Made by a program: the position numbers and the translations under genes. The notes beneath the pieces were generated by a model. The model was not told where the DNA came from. It did no database searches and saw only the letters and a program-made list of their open reading frames with translations. From Zarea fungicola (taxonomy: Eukaryota > Ascomycota > Sordariomycetes > Hypocreales > Cordycipitaceae), in contig FWCC01000521.1 of the NCBI GenBank assembly GCA_900169235.1, positions 1 through 21,205 of the forward strand: 21,205 nt of DNA. Reading direction: 5' to 3'. Shown here one piece after another: positions 1 through 9,030 of the stretch (its first letter is position 1; every line of letters begins with the position of its first letter).

Positions 1-830
1 GTGGGGGCGTGGCACAAGTATATCGCATTATGGCAAAGGTGTGCCCTTCTAGAAGGTATTTTGGCTGCTGGTTATCGAGGAGTAAGGAGGTGTGGAATCC
101 AATGCTGCCACTAAAGCAACTTCCAAGTGAATCAGAGTTTCTTTAAAAAAATTTCCAAAGAGGACGACTGTATTTGGATTCACCATCTTTTTATGGTGGA
201 ACAAGATAAACTCTTTACGGCACCTTTTAATGGCCAACACGTAACACTTGCAATCCCTTTAAATCCAAACAGTCTACCCTATAGTCCACTCATATCTCGT
301 TCTATTGCACCAAATCTGGCAAAAGCTAAGGCATAAAGGCTAAGAGAGCATCAATTTTGAGGATAATTACTTCTTAGAACTGTAATGCGAGTACCAACTG
401 GTCACTCGCTACAGCCGACTACAAGAGTAGTGTAGATTTCTTTATGGTGCTGCGCTGCAGTTTTAATCATTTTAACAATCCTCACGCAGAAGAATTCTCC
501 TATGTCTAATGGCTGTGGGAGAATTCGGAGTGTTGAATATCTCTACCAGAGAGGTTACACGTTTCGCCATTAGAGTATCTTACTTGTTGCACGCGGCGTT
601 GGCGAGTGCATACACAACCGTAGGCCTGCATAGTGCTTGGCAGCGAGAGCAGTGTCACTGACGGTGTGGAAATAACAGGATTGCATTGAAACAATTGCGG
701 TTGGCGCTATAACTGGCTTTCATGCATGATTAAGTCAGCTCCTGCAGCTGAGTGGCCATTAGGCGCCGTCTTCTGGCGGGGGGTAGTCACAGCCTCATCT
801 CGAGCAAAACATGAACAAAATGCAGATGTC
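1..830. other. Left flank without a recognisable gene
   Basis: Only short open frames are present (up to about 70 codons), and none resembles a family I know. The one at 127-336 (+) overlaps an open frame on the other strand and has no splice-linked continuation that I can see. A 9-bp inverted repeat lies at 492-526. The last 100 or so bases, just before the ATG at 831, probably include the promoter and 5' leader of the NLR gene, but I see no clear TATA element. Confidence 0.5.
492..526. repeat. 9-bp inverted repeat
   Basis: The arms gaattctcc (492-500) and ggagaattc (518-526) are perfect reverse complements around a 17-nt loop. It lies about 300 bp upstream of the NLR start. No function is implied by the sequence alone. 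Confidence 0.6.
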
Positions 831-1478
831 ATGATGAAAAAAGCGCCCCGACGTTTTGCAAGACACGCAAGAAGCAGGCCTGAGGAGGCATCAGCGTCGC
901 GAGAGCCATCCAGCCCGCCAGGTGTCACCCCAGATGATGGCCGCATGCCAGAGCCTTATGGTAGTCCTGCTGCTGTCCTGACTGCGGCTGAAGAGCCCAG
1001 CACAGGGGCACCCGAGCCGCATGAAAGCCCTCCATTTATCGTGCCGCCTAATGAGCCGCCTGGTGACCGTGCGCAAGAGCCGTCGCCCCTCACCAGCTCA
1101 TTTGATGAAACGTCTACCAACACAGTATCAGAAGACTTGTGGTTTCGGGCGTACGCTGCCCTGCTGAAGCAGGAGCCCGAACTCGTCAGAGACTATGAAT
1201 GTCACGTCGGAGCTCGCAGGGATGAAGCGACAACGCTGGAAAGCCGGCAGGCAGCTCTTTCGAATCCACAAGCTGTTCGAGACATTGTAACCGCACTCCA
1301 GGAAGAGCGACAAAACAAACAATGGAAGTTTTCTGTGAAAAGCAAGGACTATAAAGTCAGAGACCAGTTAGAGAACCTGGTCAAGCTTCTGTCTTTCGCA
1401 GATGGCATCGTCAAGCAAGCAGTCAGCACGCAACCTTATGCGGCACTGGCTTGGTCTGCTGTATCTGTGTTTTTACCC

Positions 1479-1533
1479 GTATGTTAAGCACTGTGAATAC
1501 ACAAGCAAAAAAGGTCGCTAAAAGTATTCGCAG
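1479..1533 (+). other. Intron 1 of the NLR gene
   Basis: The donor is GTATGT, the acceptor is TTCGCAG, and a branch-like GCTAAAA lies 11 nt before the acceptor. The length is 55 nt and both borders are phase 0. Removing it joins the NACHT_N frame ending VSVFLP to LVSGSFSKETAMIKGF, which restores family continuity. The unspliced frame stops at 1485-1487. Confidence 0.75.
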
Positions 1534-1782
1534 CTCGTTAGTGGAAGCTTCTCCAAAGAGACTGCCATGATTAAAGGATTCGCAACCATCGCTGACATTC
1601 AGCTGTATTGGAAGAACTGCGAAGACGTTTATCTGCAGTCCACGTCATCCATGCACTACCAAAAGCTGGTAGAGCCTCTGTCAGATGTCTACTTAAAAAT
1701 ACTCGAGTACGAGATTCGTTGCATCTGTCACTTATCCAAAAAGCAGCTGTCGCGCGCCTGGGATAAGATCTCAGGGCCAGAT

Positions 1783-1785
1783 TGA
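1783..1785 (+). other. Single in-frame TGA in the NLR
   Basis: The frame reads ...KISGPD, TGA, ATREKEILEISNKCKE..., with no other stop between 1534 and 6049. In related NACHT_N proteins, as I recall them, a Trp follows an Asp at this point, so TGG to TGA is the simplest change. The base change is not in the CpA context expected of repeat-induced point mutation. An in-frame 69-nt intron (1749-1817, GTCGCG...ATCAG) could remove the stop, but its donor is poor. Confidence 0.75.
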
Positions 1786-1884
1786 GCCACCAGAGAAAAA
1801 GAAATCCTTGAAATCAGCAATAAATGCAAAGAACAAATTGTTCCCCTGCGTCAGGCTGAAATCCAGCAAAATTTTGCAGTAAAA

Positions 1885-4800
1885 ATGGAGAAACTGGACC
1901 GCATATGTCAAATAGGAGCGGATGTTGTCGACACCATCAGAGATGAACATCAGAAACGAAAAGAGGAGGAATTCCTACGAACTCTTGAATCTGGAGCAAC
2001 AGACTATCTTGGTGGAATGGAATTCAACCCAGAACCTGTCCAAGGGACCTGTCAATGGTTCTATAATGATGAGAGTCTGGCAGAGTGGCTCAAATCAAGT
2101 AGCTCCGAGGTGTTTTGGGTAACGGCCGGACCGGGCTGTGGAAAGTCTGTCTTGACACGCTCCCTTATCAAAAATGGACATCTGGAAAGCAATACAACGA
2201 AAGTCAATTCTTTGGCTACAATTGCCACTGAGGATGCAACTCTGGCTTATTTCTTTTTCAAGGATGAAGGCACAAGGAGGAATCGCATGAGTTCTGCCAT
2301 GTCTGCGATTCTACACCAGATCTTCAGTAAACATCAAAATCTCGTCCCGCAATCATATCCTGCGTTCAAACAAGCGGGGACGGCTTTGACAGAAAGTTTT
2401 GATAAACTTTGGGAAATTCTGGTCAAAACTTCTCAGAATACGAAAGGTGATCTTATATGCGTTCTAGATGCTCTAGATGAATGCAACAAAGATGACCGAA
2501 AGCATTTCCTTCGCTGCCTAGAAAGACTCTACGCCGATGAAAGGCTCTCAAGTTCAGCCAACCTCAAGTTCTTCATAACTAGCAGACCATATGACGATAT
2601 TGAAAAGTCGTTTAGATCGCGACAATCAATCAAGTACTTTCGTTTTGATGCTGATGATAGATACGAAGATATCAGCAACGATATCAATCTTGTCATCGAT
2701 GCCAGAATCTCTAGTTTTGCGAGCGAGTTCAATGAGACAGATCTTCAGAAAATAGCCGCAGGTCTCAAGTCTCGCGGAACACATACTTATCTATGGCTTC
2801 ATCTCACGCTTGGAATGATTGAGGATGATCCAAGCGAATACAGCCGCTACCAGGATATCGAAGCACTCCTGTCCGAAATTCCGTCCGAATTATCCGGAAC
2901 ATATGAGAAGATCCTCAGCAAGACCAAAAGCGAAGAGAAAACAAACTTGCTCCTACAGATTATTCTTGCAGCAGATTCTCCTTTGACACTCGATGAAGCG
3001 AACTACGCGCTTACCCTGGCCACGGCGCCAGACATTGAGTCATGTGCACAACTGGACGCAGCGTCCTGGCAACACGATTTCAAGACTGCTGTCAAAAACT
3101 TTTGCGGACTTATTATTAGTGTATATGATGATCGTCTATCCTTTATCCACTTAACCGCAAGAGAGTTTCTGGTCAAGAAAACAGGAGGAGAGGGCCGAGG
3201 GGAATGGGAAGGGAGGTTTGGCGATAATGCAGCTCTTCATGCGGTCCTCGCGCGGTCCTGTATGCAGTATCTACTGCTGTCAGACTTCACCTCCAGAATC
3301 CTATCGTCATTTGATGGTGAATTGAAGAAATACAAATTTCTCCTTTATAGTGCACGTCATTGGCCGCGCCACTTTAAAGCTATGGACCAGGCTGCCAGCT
3401 CTAGCTACTTGCCTCAAGCACGAAACCTCTGTAATACATTTCTTCCCGCCAGTCGAACTTGGGGTCCCTGGTATCTCCGATACTCTCCGACATGGTGGTG
3501 GCGTGTGTATAACTCTTTTCGGGGCTGGTCCTCTCTGGCGGTGGCGTCCTTTGTAGGAATAAAGCCCCTAGTGGAAGATTTGATCGGAAATGGTGCGGAT
3601 ATGAACGAGTTATGTTGCGGCTATGGCTCAGCCTTGCACTCAGCTATTGCTGGTGAACAACGGGAGATTGCCAAGTATCTCATCGCAAAGGGCGTCAAGG
3701 TCGATGAGAGGTCTCCAGGAGGGGCCGCCACCCCAATGGATATGGCAGTGGCAATGCTACAAGACCTCGAACTAACGCAACTACTACTGGCAAATGGTGC
3801 CTCGCCGTTGGAAAATTCAGAGTATTATTACTCCCTACGACATGATTTTAGGGAGCAAACGTGGAATGATTCCACTGATTTTCGATCATTTACGATACTT
3901 AGCACCGCGGCGATCTTACCTTCTAAAGACATATTTTACTGTATGCTGACAAGCCTTGTAAACATCAGTACACACGAAGCAATACTCCTGGCAGCATCTG
4001 ACAGTGTTATTGCTCAATGTGGGAGTGAGTGTGTTGCGCTAACTCTCGCCCTTCTTGATGATTCAAGGCTTGGAGATGCTTTGAGCGAGGACAATTTACC
4101 AGGTCTCCTCTCAGTCCCGTCTGTTGCAAAAAGGGTGTTTCTTATAGTTTGTCAGAAAAGAAGAGAATATCTGTTCATGAAGGAAGCTGTTCTGAAGCTC
4201 CTTTCCAAGGTAGAAGGTGCCGCAGTAGCGCTACGGCAACTTGTTCTGGAAAGCGAGACACCCAATTCTCACATTAATCATGAGGTATTGCAAGTTGTTG
4301 CAGAACACTACGAACCAGAAACGTTGGAATTATTTATCAAACACAGCCCGGATAATTGTGAAGTCAAGGAACTTCTTCGGGCAGCCATTCTCAACAAGCG
4401 ACATTGCTACACTATGCCTCTTGTCATCTTGAAGTTTGCAAAGGAAGCAATAACCTCTGATGAAGAGCTTCAAGTTAGCCTACTAAAGAGAATGGTTTTA
4501 GGGTCTACAGAGGGCAAGGCAACTATTGATACATTACTAAGACTCTCCCCCCTGACCGATCGTGTAAAACGTCTCTTAATTCGGTCCGCAATGGAGTGTC
4601 ATGGAAACAGTGACGATGAAATCCCTGAATGCTTTAGAGCCGTTCTTGATCGTGTTGGATACGTCGGTATTGTGGATCGTCCTCTTCTCAAAATTGCAGT
4701 AGAGGAATGCACAGCAGAAATTGTGGAAGTTGCTCTTCAGTACAGTGCAGGACTATCTATTGCGGCTGAGGAATTTCTTGAAGCTGCCGCCAACAATATC

Positions 4801-6051
4801 AGATTTGGAAAGAGCGCTATGAAATTCATTTTGCAAAAGTACAAGGCTGAAGCGGTCATTACACCGCGCGTTATTCTGGCAGCTGCAAGGTGGGACTTTG
4901 TTGACGACATGCTACGCTTTCTGCTTGAAACTCGGCCTGGCCAAGTGGAAGTCACCGTCGACGTCTTATCCTATGTGCGAACACGAGAGACATTCGAAAC
5001 TTTGCTACGATTGAGGAGTGATGAAGTTCCCCCAATTGCCTCTGCCGCGCTGCATATAATGGCTTGCAGGTTTGATAACGACTTTCCCACAATTTCAAAT
5101 ATGCTTGAATGCTTTCCCCCCACATGGTTTCAGCCTACAGAAGAATTGGTGCTTGACGTACTTGGGTCCCACTGGATGCCCGCGAAGAGCTTATCGTCTC
5201 TAATTAATGCGTTCGGTGATCAAATCGCTATCACGGAGCCGATTCTGGCTTCCGCAGCTTCATCTCTCAATGGAGATGAGTTCTTAAGCGTGTTGCAGAT
5301 ATGGAAGCCAAGCAAATTCGTCATCACGTCTTGGGTAGTTGAAAAGGCGGCTACAAACGGGAGTCATGCACTTCGAAATTTATTGAAGTACTCGGGTGGC
5401 AAACTGGTGGTCGATGAAACATTGTGGAGACTTGCTACTTTCAAGGACACCATCATGAGAGGATCCCTGAAGGAGTTGGAACAACTGTGGGCAGAGGAGC
5501 CCGTTGCAGATGTGACGGACGAACGTGGAAGGACAGCACTGATAAAGGCAGTTCGTGCACGCGCGTCAGTCGAAACCGTGCGCTTCTTACTGGAGGTTAC
5601 AGGTGCAGATGTAAATGCGACTGATCGAGCAGATCGCTCAGCTTTATACTACGCTGTGCAAGGCTGGGACCTTGAACTCGTGCAGACCTTGGTGGTAGCA
5701 GGTGCAGACCCTCGTGAGGTTGATGTTGATGGGGAAACGCCCCTGTCACTGGTGGAAAAGCTCTCCATCATTGATGACCTTGACATGGACTCCGAATCAC
5801 TCTTGCTTGTCCTAAAGGACGAATGGTACGCAGGTTTCTTAACAATTTCTTCTTGGAGTGGAGGAGAGGATGAATCGGGAGTGGAAGAACTTGAATCGTG
5901 CGTGGAAGGAGGTGAATCGGATCGGACGTGGAAGGAGGTGAATTGGGCGTTGGAGTGGACGTTTTGGATTTTGATTCGAATCTTGGATTGGATGCCTTGG
6001 GTGGATGTCTGGATAGATCGGGTGTGGAAGCGGGAATCGGTCAAGGAATAA
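1885..6051 (+). CDS. NACHT ATPase-ankyrin module of the NLR (ORF downstream of the TGA)
   Basis: This is the longest uninterrupted frame, 1,388 codons from an internal ATG. Numbered from that ATG, the Walker A motif GPGCGKS is at residues 82-88 and Walker B ICVLDALDEC at 191-200. The sensor-like FFITSRP is near 229 and a winged-helix/HETHS-like stretch with SFIHLTAREFLV near 419-430. NTP binding therefore looks intact. Ankyrin repeats occupy about 548-640. A long middle part (about 750-1180) has degenerate helical repeats with the pattern 'VT.EVL.AAA...LL', like the DUF7104-type repeats of fungal NLRs. A second ankyrin block (GRTALIKAV, RSALYYAV, GETPLSLV) spans about 1190-1290. The tail is Trp-rich and encoded by a tandem repeat. 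If translation started here, a NACHT-repeat protein without NACHT_N would result; otherwise this is the 3' exon of the interrupted gene. Confidence 0.75.
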   Translation: MEKLDRICQIGADVVDTIRDEHQKRKEEEFLRTLESGATDYLGGMEFNPEPVQGTCQWFYNDESLAEWLKSSSSEVFWVTAGPGCGKSVLTRSLIKNGHLESNTTKVNSLATIATEDATLAYFFFKDEGTRRNRMSSAMSAILHQIFSKHQNLVPQSYPAFKQAGTALTESFDKLWEILVKTSQNTKGDLICVLDALDECNKDDRKHFLRCLERLYADERLSSSANLKFFITSRPYDDIEKSFRSRQSIKYFRFDADDRYEDISNDINLVIDARISSFASEFNETDLQKIAAGLKSRGTHTYLWLHLTLGMIEDDPSEYSRYQDIEALLSEIPSELSGTYEKILSKTKSEEKTNLLLQIILAADSPLTLDEANYALTLATAPDIESCAQLDAASWQHDFKTAVKNFCGLIISVYDDRLSFIHLTAREFLVKKTGGEGRGEWEGRFGDNAALHAVLARSCMQYLLLSDFTSRILSSFDGELKKYKFLLYSARHWPRHFKAMDQAASSSYLPQARNLCNTFLPASRTWGPWYLRYSPTWWWRVYNSFRGWSSLAVASFVGIKPLVEDLIGNGADMNELCCGYGSALHSAIAGEQREIAKYLIAKGVKVDERSPGGAATPMDMAVAMLQDLELTQLLLANGASPLENSEYYYSLRHDFREQTWNDSTDFRSFTILSTAAILPSKDIFYCMLTSLVNISTHEAILLAASDSVIAQCGSECVALTLALLDDSRLGDALSEDNLPGLLSVPSVAKRVFLIVCQKRREYLFMKEAVLKLLSKVEGAAVALRQLVLESETPNSHINHEVLQVVAEHYEPETLELFIKHSPDNCEVKELLRAAILNKRHCYTMPLVILKFAKEAITSDEELQVSLLKRMVLGSTEGKATIDTLLRLSPLTDRVKRLLIRSAMECHGNSDDEIPECFRAVLDRVGYVGIVDRPLLKIAVEECTAEIVEVALQYSAGLSIAAEEFLEAAANNIRFGKSAMKFILQKYKAEAVITPRVILAAARWDFVDDMLRFLLETRPGQVEVTVDVLSYVRTRETFETLLRLRSDEVPPIASAALHIMACRFDNDFPTISNMLECFPPTWFQPTEELVLDVLGSHWMPAKSLSSLINAFGDQIAITEPILASAASSLNGDEFLSVLQIWKPSKFVITSWVVEKAATNGSHALRNLLKYSGGKLVVDETLWRLATFKDTIMRGSLKELEQLWAEEPVADVTDERGRTALIKAVRARASVETVRFLLEVTGADVNATDRADRSALYYAVQGWDLELVQTLVVAGADPREVDVDGETPLSLVEKLSIIDDLDMDSESLLLVLKDEWYAGFLTISSWSGGEDESGVEELESCVEGGESDRTWKEVNWALEWTFWILIRILDWMPWVDVWIDRVWKRESVKE
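5872..5952 (+). repeat. G-rich imperfect tandem repeat in the NLR 3' end
   Basis: Units start with GAATCG and carry GTGGAAG: 5872-5892 (21 nt), 5893-5913 (21 nt), 5914-5939 (26 nt), then a degenerate copy from 5940. The first two are multiples of three, while the third carries five extra bases, so later copies are read in another frame. Confidence 0.7.
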
Positions 6052-6569
6052 GGTCTGGTCAACTAAAATAAGGCGTGATTAAAGGATGGAAATTATTTAT
6101 ACCATGCTAAATAATTCAGGTATAACTTTGCCAGTTAATCCTTTTCCGCTTGTCCGGCTGTTAGGAATTGCTAGGGGTGCAAAATTAGGTGAAAGGTAAG
6201 ATTTAGAATAGCTAATAGTTTTTGTTTCAAGACGTTCGAGAACTTTGTCCCCTACTGGTACGATTTAATCTCAACACGTGCAGACACTTGATTCTACAAA
6301 ATACAAACAAAAAAGACGCAGATATACCCAAGATATATTCAATATAGTATTTTATTTCTCTAAACTTTGACAGCGGCTGAAATGCGTTACTTAATTTGCT
6401 AAATAGGGCTATCGATGGTATCGACGGTTATTACGAGTCGACAGTCCAAGTAAGCTGGCGTTTGACGATCAACAACCGCCTTGAATTTCTTTGACGGCTG
6501 CGCTAGACCAGATTCATATTCTCGGCAATGTCTAGTAGCGCAAAACGAAATGACTCTCTATGGAAGAAA
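6052..6569. other. Convergent intergenic region between the NLR and the MFS gene
   Basis: This AT-rich stretch lies between two tail-to-tail genes, so it should hold both 3' UTRs and polyadenylation signals. It contains the 9-bp inverted repeat listed below. I see no coding frame in it that fits a known family. Confidence 0.5.
6091..6116. repeat. AT-rich 9-bp inverted repeat after the NLR stop
   Basis: The perfect arms aattattta (6091-6099) and taaataatt (6108-6116) flank an 8-nt loop, 40 bp past the NLR stop codon. It could form a hairpin in the 3' UTR, but fungal genes do not need such a terminator. Confidence 0.6.
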
Positions 6570-8506
6570 TCACAAGGTATACCTGAAATATGGACTGCAA
6601 TCTCCCAGTTCTGTCAAATCGACACCGGAATACAGTCGCCTAATTTGTTCATCTGTCATTTTGTCTCGCTCGGAATTGATCTTTTTGAGCCTGTATCGCA
6701 GCATTAAGCAGGCCAAGAAGGCAACGCAGTCGATTCCTAATATAAAGCCATATCCTGTCCAATAATGTGGCGCTTGTTGGGCGAGGAAAATGTTTGAGCC
6801 GGCTATGCCGCCAAGATTTCCCATGCAAATCAAATGAGCCATGCCAATAGCCCTTTTCGAAGACGGCGCAAGATTGTTGGCTGAAATCTTTAGATGAGTA
6901 AACAGTTGTGATGAAAAGTACAGGGTCGAACTCTTACCAACAAAGCAAACTGTAGGGACAAGAGACATGTAAATGCCACTTGTGGCAATAAACAGCATCC
7001 CGTATGTCAATCCAGGTAATTGCGGGTGCGGAATTGCCAGAAGACCGACAAATCCAATGATTCCTACGGCAATTCCTAAAAGGATAAAAGGTGTTCTCTG
7101 ACGGTACTTGTCTGATAAAACAGCGTTCGCAACGGTAAATATCATAGCCACAATGTATATAGGCACAGTCAATAGTTGCTGCTTCAATTTTAGTAAATAT
7201 TCGTCTAGTATGCGGGTAATTTTCTTACAGCATTGGCTGCCGTGTAGCCAAGCTCTAGAATTACGGTAGGAACCGTATAGGTAAAGCCGTAAGAGCCAAT
7301 GCTGGTAGCCCAGTACAAAAACTAGAGATATTATTGGTCAGATAATATTTTGAAGTTATTTGTAGGTTTCAAGACGCATACCACTGATGACCACACCTTC
7401 CAGTCAGTGAGACCGTCCCAAATGGTTCTCCTTGTGATTTTGTCAGCATTGGTTACTCTGCCACGACCTGATCCCGTGTCTTGCTCTAGTCTCAAGATTA
7501 TAAACTCGCGTTCCTCTATGGATAAAAATCGAGCTGTGCCCGGATTGTCCGGAAGAAGGGTCCAGACAACAGCTGATAAAAGCACGGTGACGATTCCCTC
7601 CAAGATGAATATCCTAGAAGCCAAATCTTAGTCAACATTGAAACCCGCTTGGGGGAACTCTTACCATCGCCATCCTGCCAATCCAGCCACCCCATCCATC
7701 ATCTGAATTGCATAGGCCAACAGTCCAGAGAAAGCGCCAGCTAATGATACTGCAGCATAGAAGAAGGCCATTCTCGACTGAACCTCATAGCGTGTATACC
7801 AAATAGTGAGTAAATACGTTGCTATGCTCGTTAGTAATGAGATGCCTGGAGGGAGCGAAAGGAGAGAAAAGCAATACCAGCTGGGAAAAAACCTGCCTGA
7901 AAACTGCTGGTTAGCATCATGGCTTTTCTTGAGTCGAAATAAAACGGGTTTCTCACCTCTGCAATGCCAAGAAAAATTCTGACACAGAGTAGACCGGAAT
8001 AGCTTGTGACGATACCTGTCAAAGTTCTGGAAATATTTGTTAGCAAATCAAATTCAAGCCATTGGTTGGAAATAGTCAACAACACACATGACCAACCCCC
8101 AGGCGAACATCATGGAAGAAATCCATACGGAGGGCCGAGTAACTTTCAGTACTATGTTGCTTGGAACTTCGAGCAGTGAATATGGAATGAAGAATAGGGT
8201 CACTGCCAAATTGTATTGGATACCGGAGAGGCCAAGATCCTTTGCCATTCCAGCAATTTTGGCATTGCCCACTGTAGAAGATTAGCATTTCCCGCAACAC
8301 TCGCTGTGAATGTACGTACAGTTACCCCTGTCGATAAATGATACCAGATATAAAAATGAGAGGAGTGGCACAAGGCGCCAATCCACCTTTCTCAACACAC
8401 GTTTTTGGTCAGCAATAGCCATAGAAGATAAAATGGCCGTCTCTGCCTCCTCAAATGATCCGCCCTTCTCGTCGTCCTCCAGGTTTTGTTTTTGAGTCAA
8501 ATCCAT
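6570..8506 (-). CDS. MFS transporter, anion:cation symporter family (Dal5/Tna1-like)
   Basis: This is a plasma-membrane importer of the family that takes up small organic anions such as allantoate, nicotinate or carboxylates. Nine exons on the minus strand: 8506-8320, 8271-8088, 8026-7957, 7896-7878, 7821-7665, 7613-7382, 7321-7229, 7178-6938 and 6880-6570. Together they give 1,494 nt, or 497 aa, close to the family's usual length. All phases agree and every junction restores family sequence: FIDRGN/LGNAKIAGM, WGLV/ITLTGIV, GIAE/AGFFPA, ATYLLTIWYTRYEVQSRMAF, GWR/WIFILEG, YWATSIGSYGFTYTVPTVI and NNLAPSSKRAIGMA. About 12 membrane segments are expected, with a cytosolic charged N terminus and the usual NNLAP...GNLGG block late in the protein. 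Exon 4 is only 19 nt. The gene is head-to-head with TF1, which suggests shared control. The substrate cannot be read from the sequence; the neighbours point to a carboxylic acid. Confidence 0.88.
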
Positions 8507-9030
8507 GCTGACGATTATTAACTTTGAAGCGGATACTGTGAGCTTCAGCTCCGGCAGGATGATCCCTCTAATGTAAGACTAGTGTGTTATTTCTGGTGCA
8601 GATGTGGGCTTGCTAGATAGGCAGTCGTTTTTAGATATATGAAAGGTTCCAATTCAACTTTATTATTGAAGTGACCGGGTTGTTCAACATTACGACCGAC
8701 AGTGCTGCGGACCCCGTTCCGAGCGGGGGCATTCCGAGCGGCCTCTGCCCCGAGAACTAGGATGCGCGCCAACTGTGGTGGCTAAACTTAATGTGAAGGC
8801 GTACGGAAATGCGAGTGTTGGCATGTATACCTCCACAATAATATCTACCCCGATATAACGAATAGCTGAATGTTGCGGGGTACGTGGTCGCGATAGTAGC
8901 ATGTCTTACAATTTGCACTCAAAGTTGCATTCTTGCAACATTTGCTAGTATTGGTATTATGCTACCGCCCAACATCAGCACCGTCATGTACACAAACAGA
9001 TAGTATATAATTACGATTATAATTCCATCA
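8507..9030. promoter_or_regulatory. Divergent promoter of the MFS transporter and TF1
   Basis: These 524 bp separate two head-to-head start codons. Visible elements are CGG-N3-CCG at 8708-8716, two copies of TTCCGAGCGG 15 bp apart (8717-8726 and 8732-8741, each with an everted CCG-N2-CGG), and two GCGGGG sites that fit the CreA consensus SYGGRG (8723-8728 and 8875-8880). A TATATAA lies at 9004-9010, near the TF1 start. CGG triplets are the usual half-sites of Zn2Cys6 regulators, so autoregulation by TF1 together with control of the transporter is plausible. No site is proven. Confidence 0.55.
8717..8741. repeat. Direct repeat TTCCGAGCGG, two copies
   Basis: Exact 10-bp copies at 8717-8726 and 8732-8741, period 15 bp, in the divergent promoter. 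Each contains CCG-AG-CGG, a possible everted half-site pair for a zinc-cluster protein. Confidence 0.65.

Larger units (their letters stand above)
831..6051 (+). pseudogene. NACHT_N-NACHT-ankyrin NLR, interrupted by one in-frame TGA
   Basis: This is a fungal NOD-like receptor, a family linked to non-self recognition and heterokaryon incompatibility. Two exons join in phase 0: 831-1478 and 1534-6051, with an intron at 1479-1533 (GTATGT...CGCAG). The joined frame would be about 1,721 codons. Residues 1-100 are basic, then proline-rich. A NACHT_N domain starts near the motif EDLWFRAYAAL (about residue 102) and includes QPYAALAWSAVSVFLP directly before the intron. The exon continues in the same frame to 6051 except for TGA at codon 300 (1783-1785), at the end of NACHT_N. 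The frame resumes at once with NACHT_N-like, lysine- and glutamate-rich sequence. ATG 831 was preferred over ATG 726 because the family usually starts with a short basic leader; 726 would add 35 residues. It could be a real nonsense allele, an assembly error, or a gene with an unusual extra intron. The domain call is firm, the pseudogene status is not. Confidence 0.7.

Noticed and set aside
1..336. Transposon end at the left edge, paired with the C-rich right edge (21190-21205)
   Set aside because: The G-rich start and C-rich end share only a few bases and no clear terminal inverted repeat or transposase was found.
1783..1785. Programmed stop readthrough or selenocysteine at the NLR TGA
   Set aside because: Fungi of this kind lack selenocysteine insertion, and the following bases (GCC) do not match the UGA-CUA readthrough context.
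5649..6062. 137-codon open frame on the minus strand opposite the NLR 3' end
   Set aside because: It is the complement of the G-rich repeat and ankyrin coding region, Ser/Pro/Thr-rich by reflection, with no own homology.
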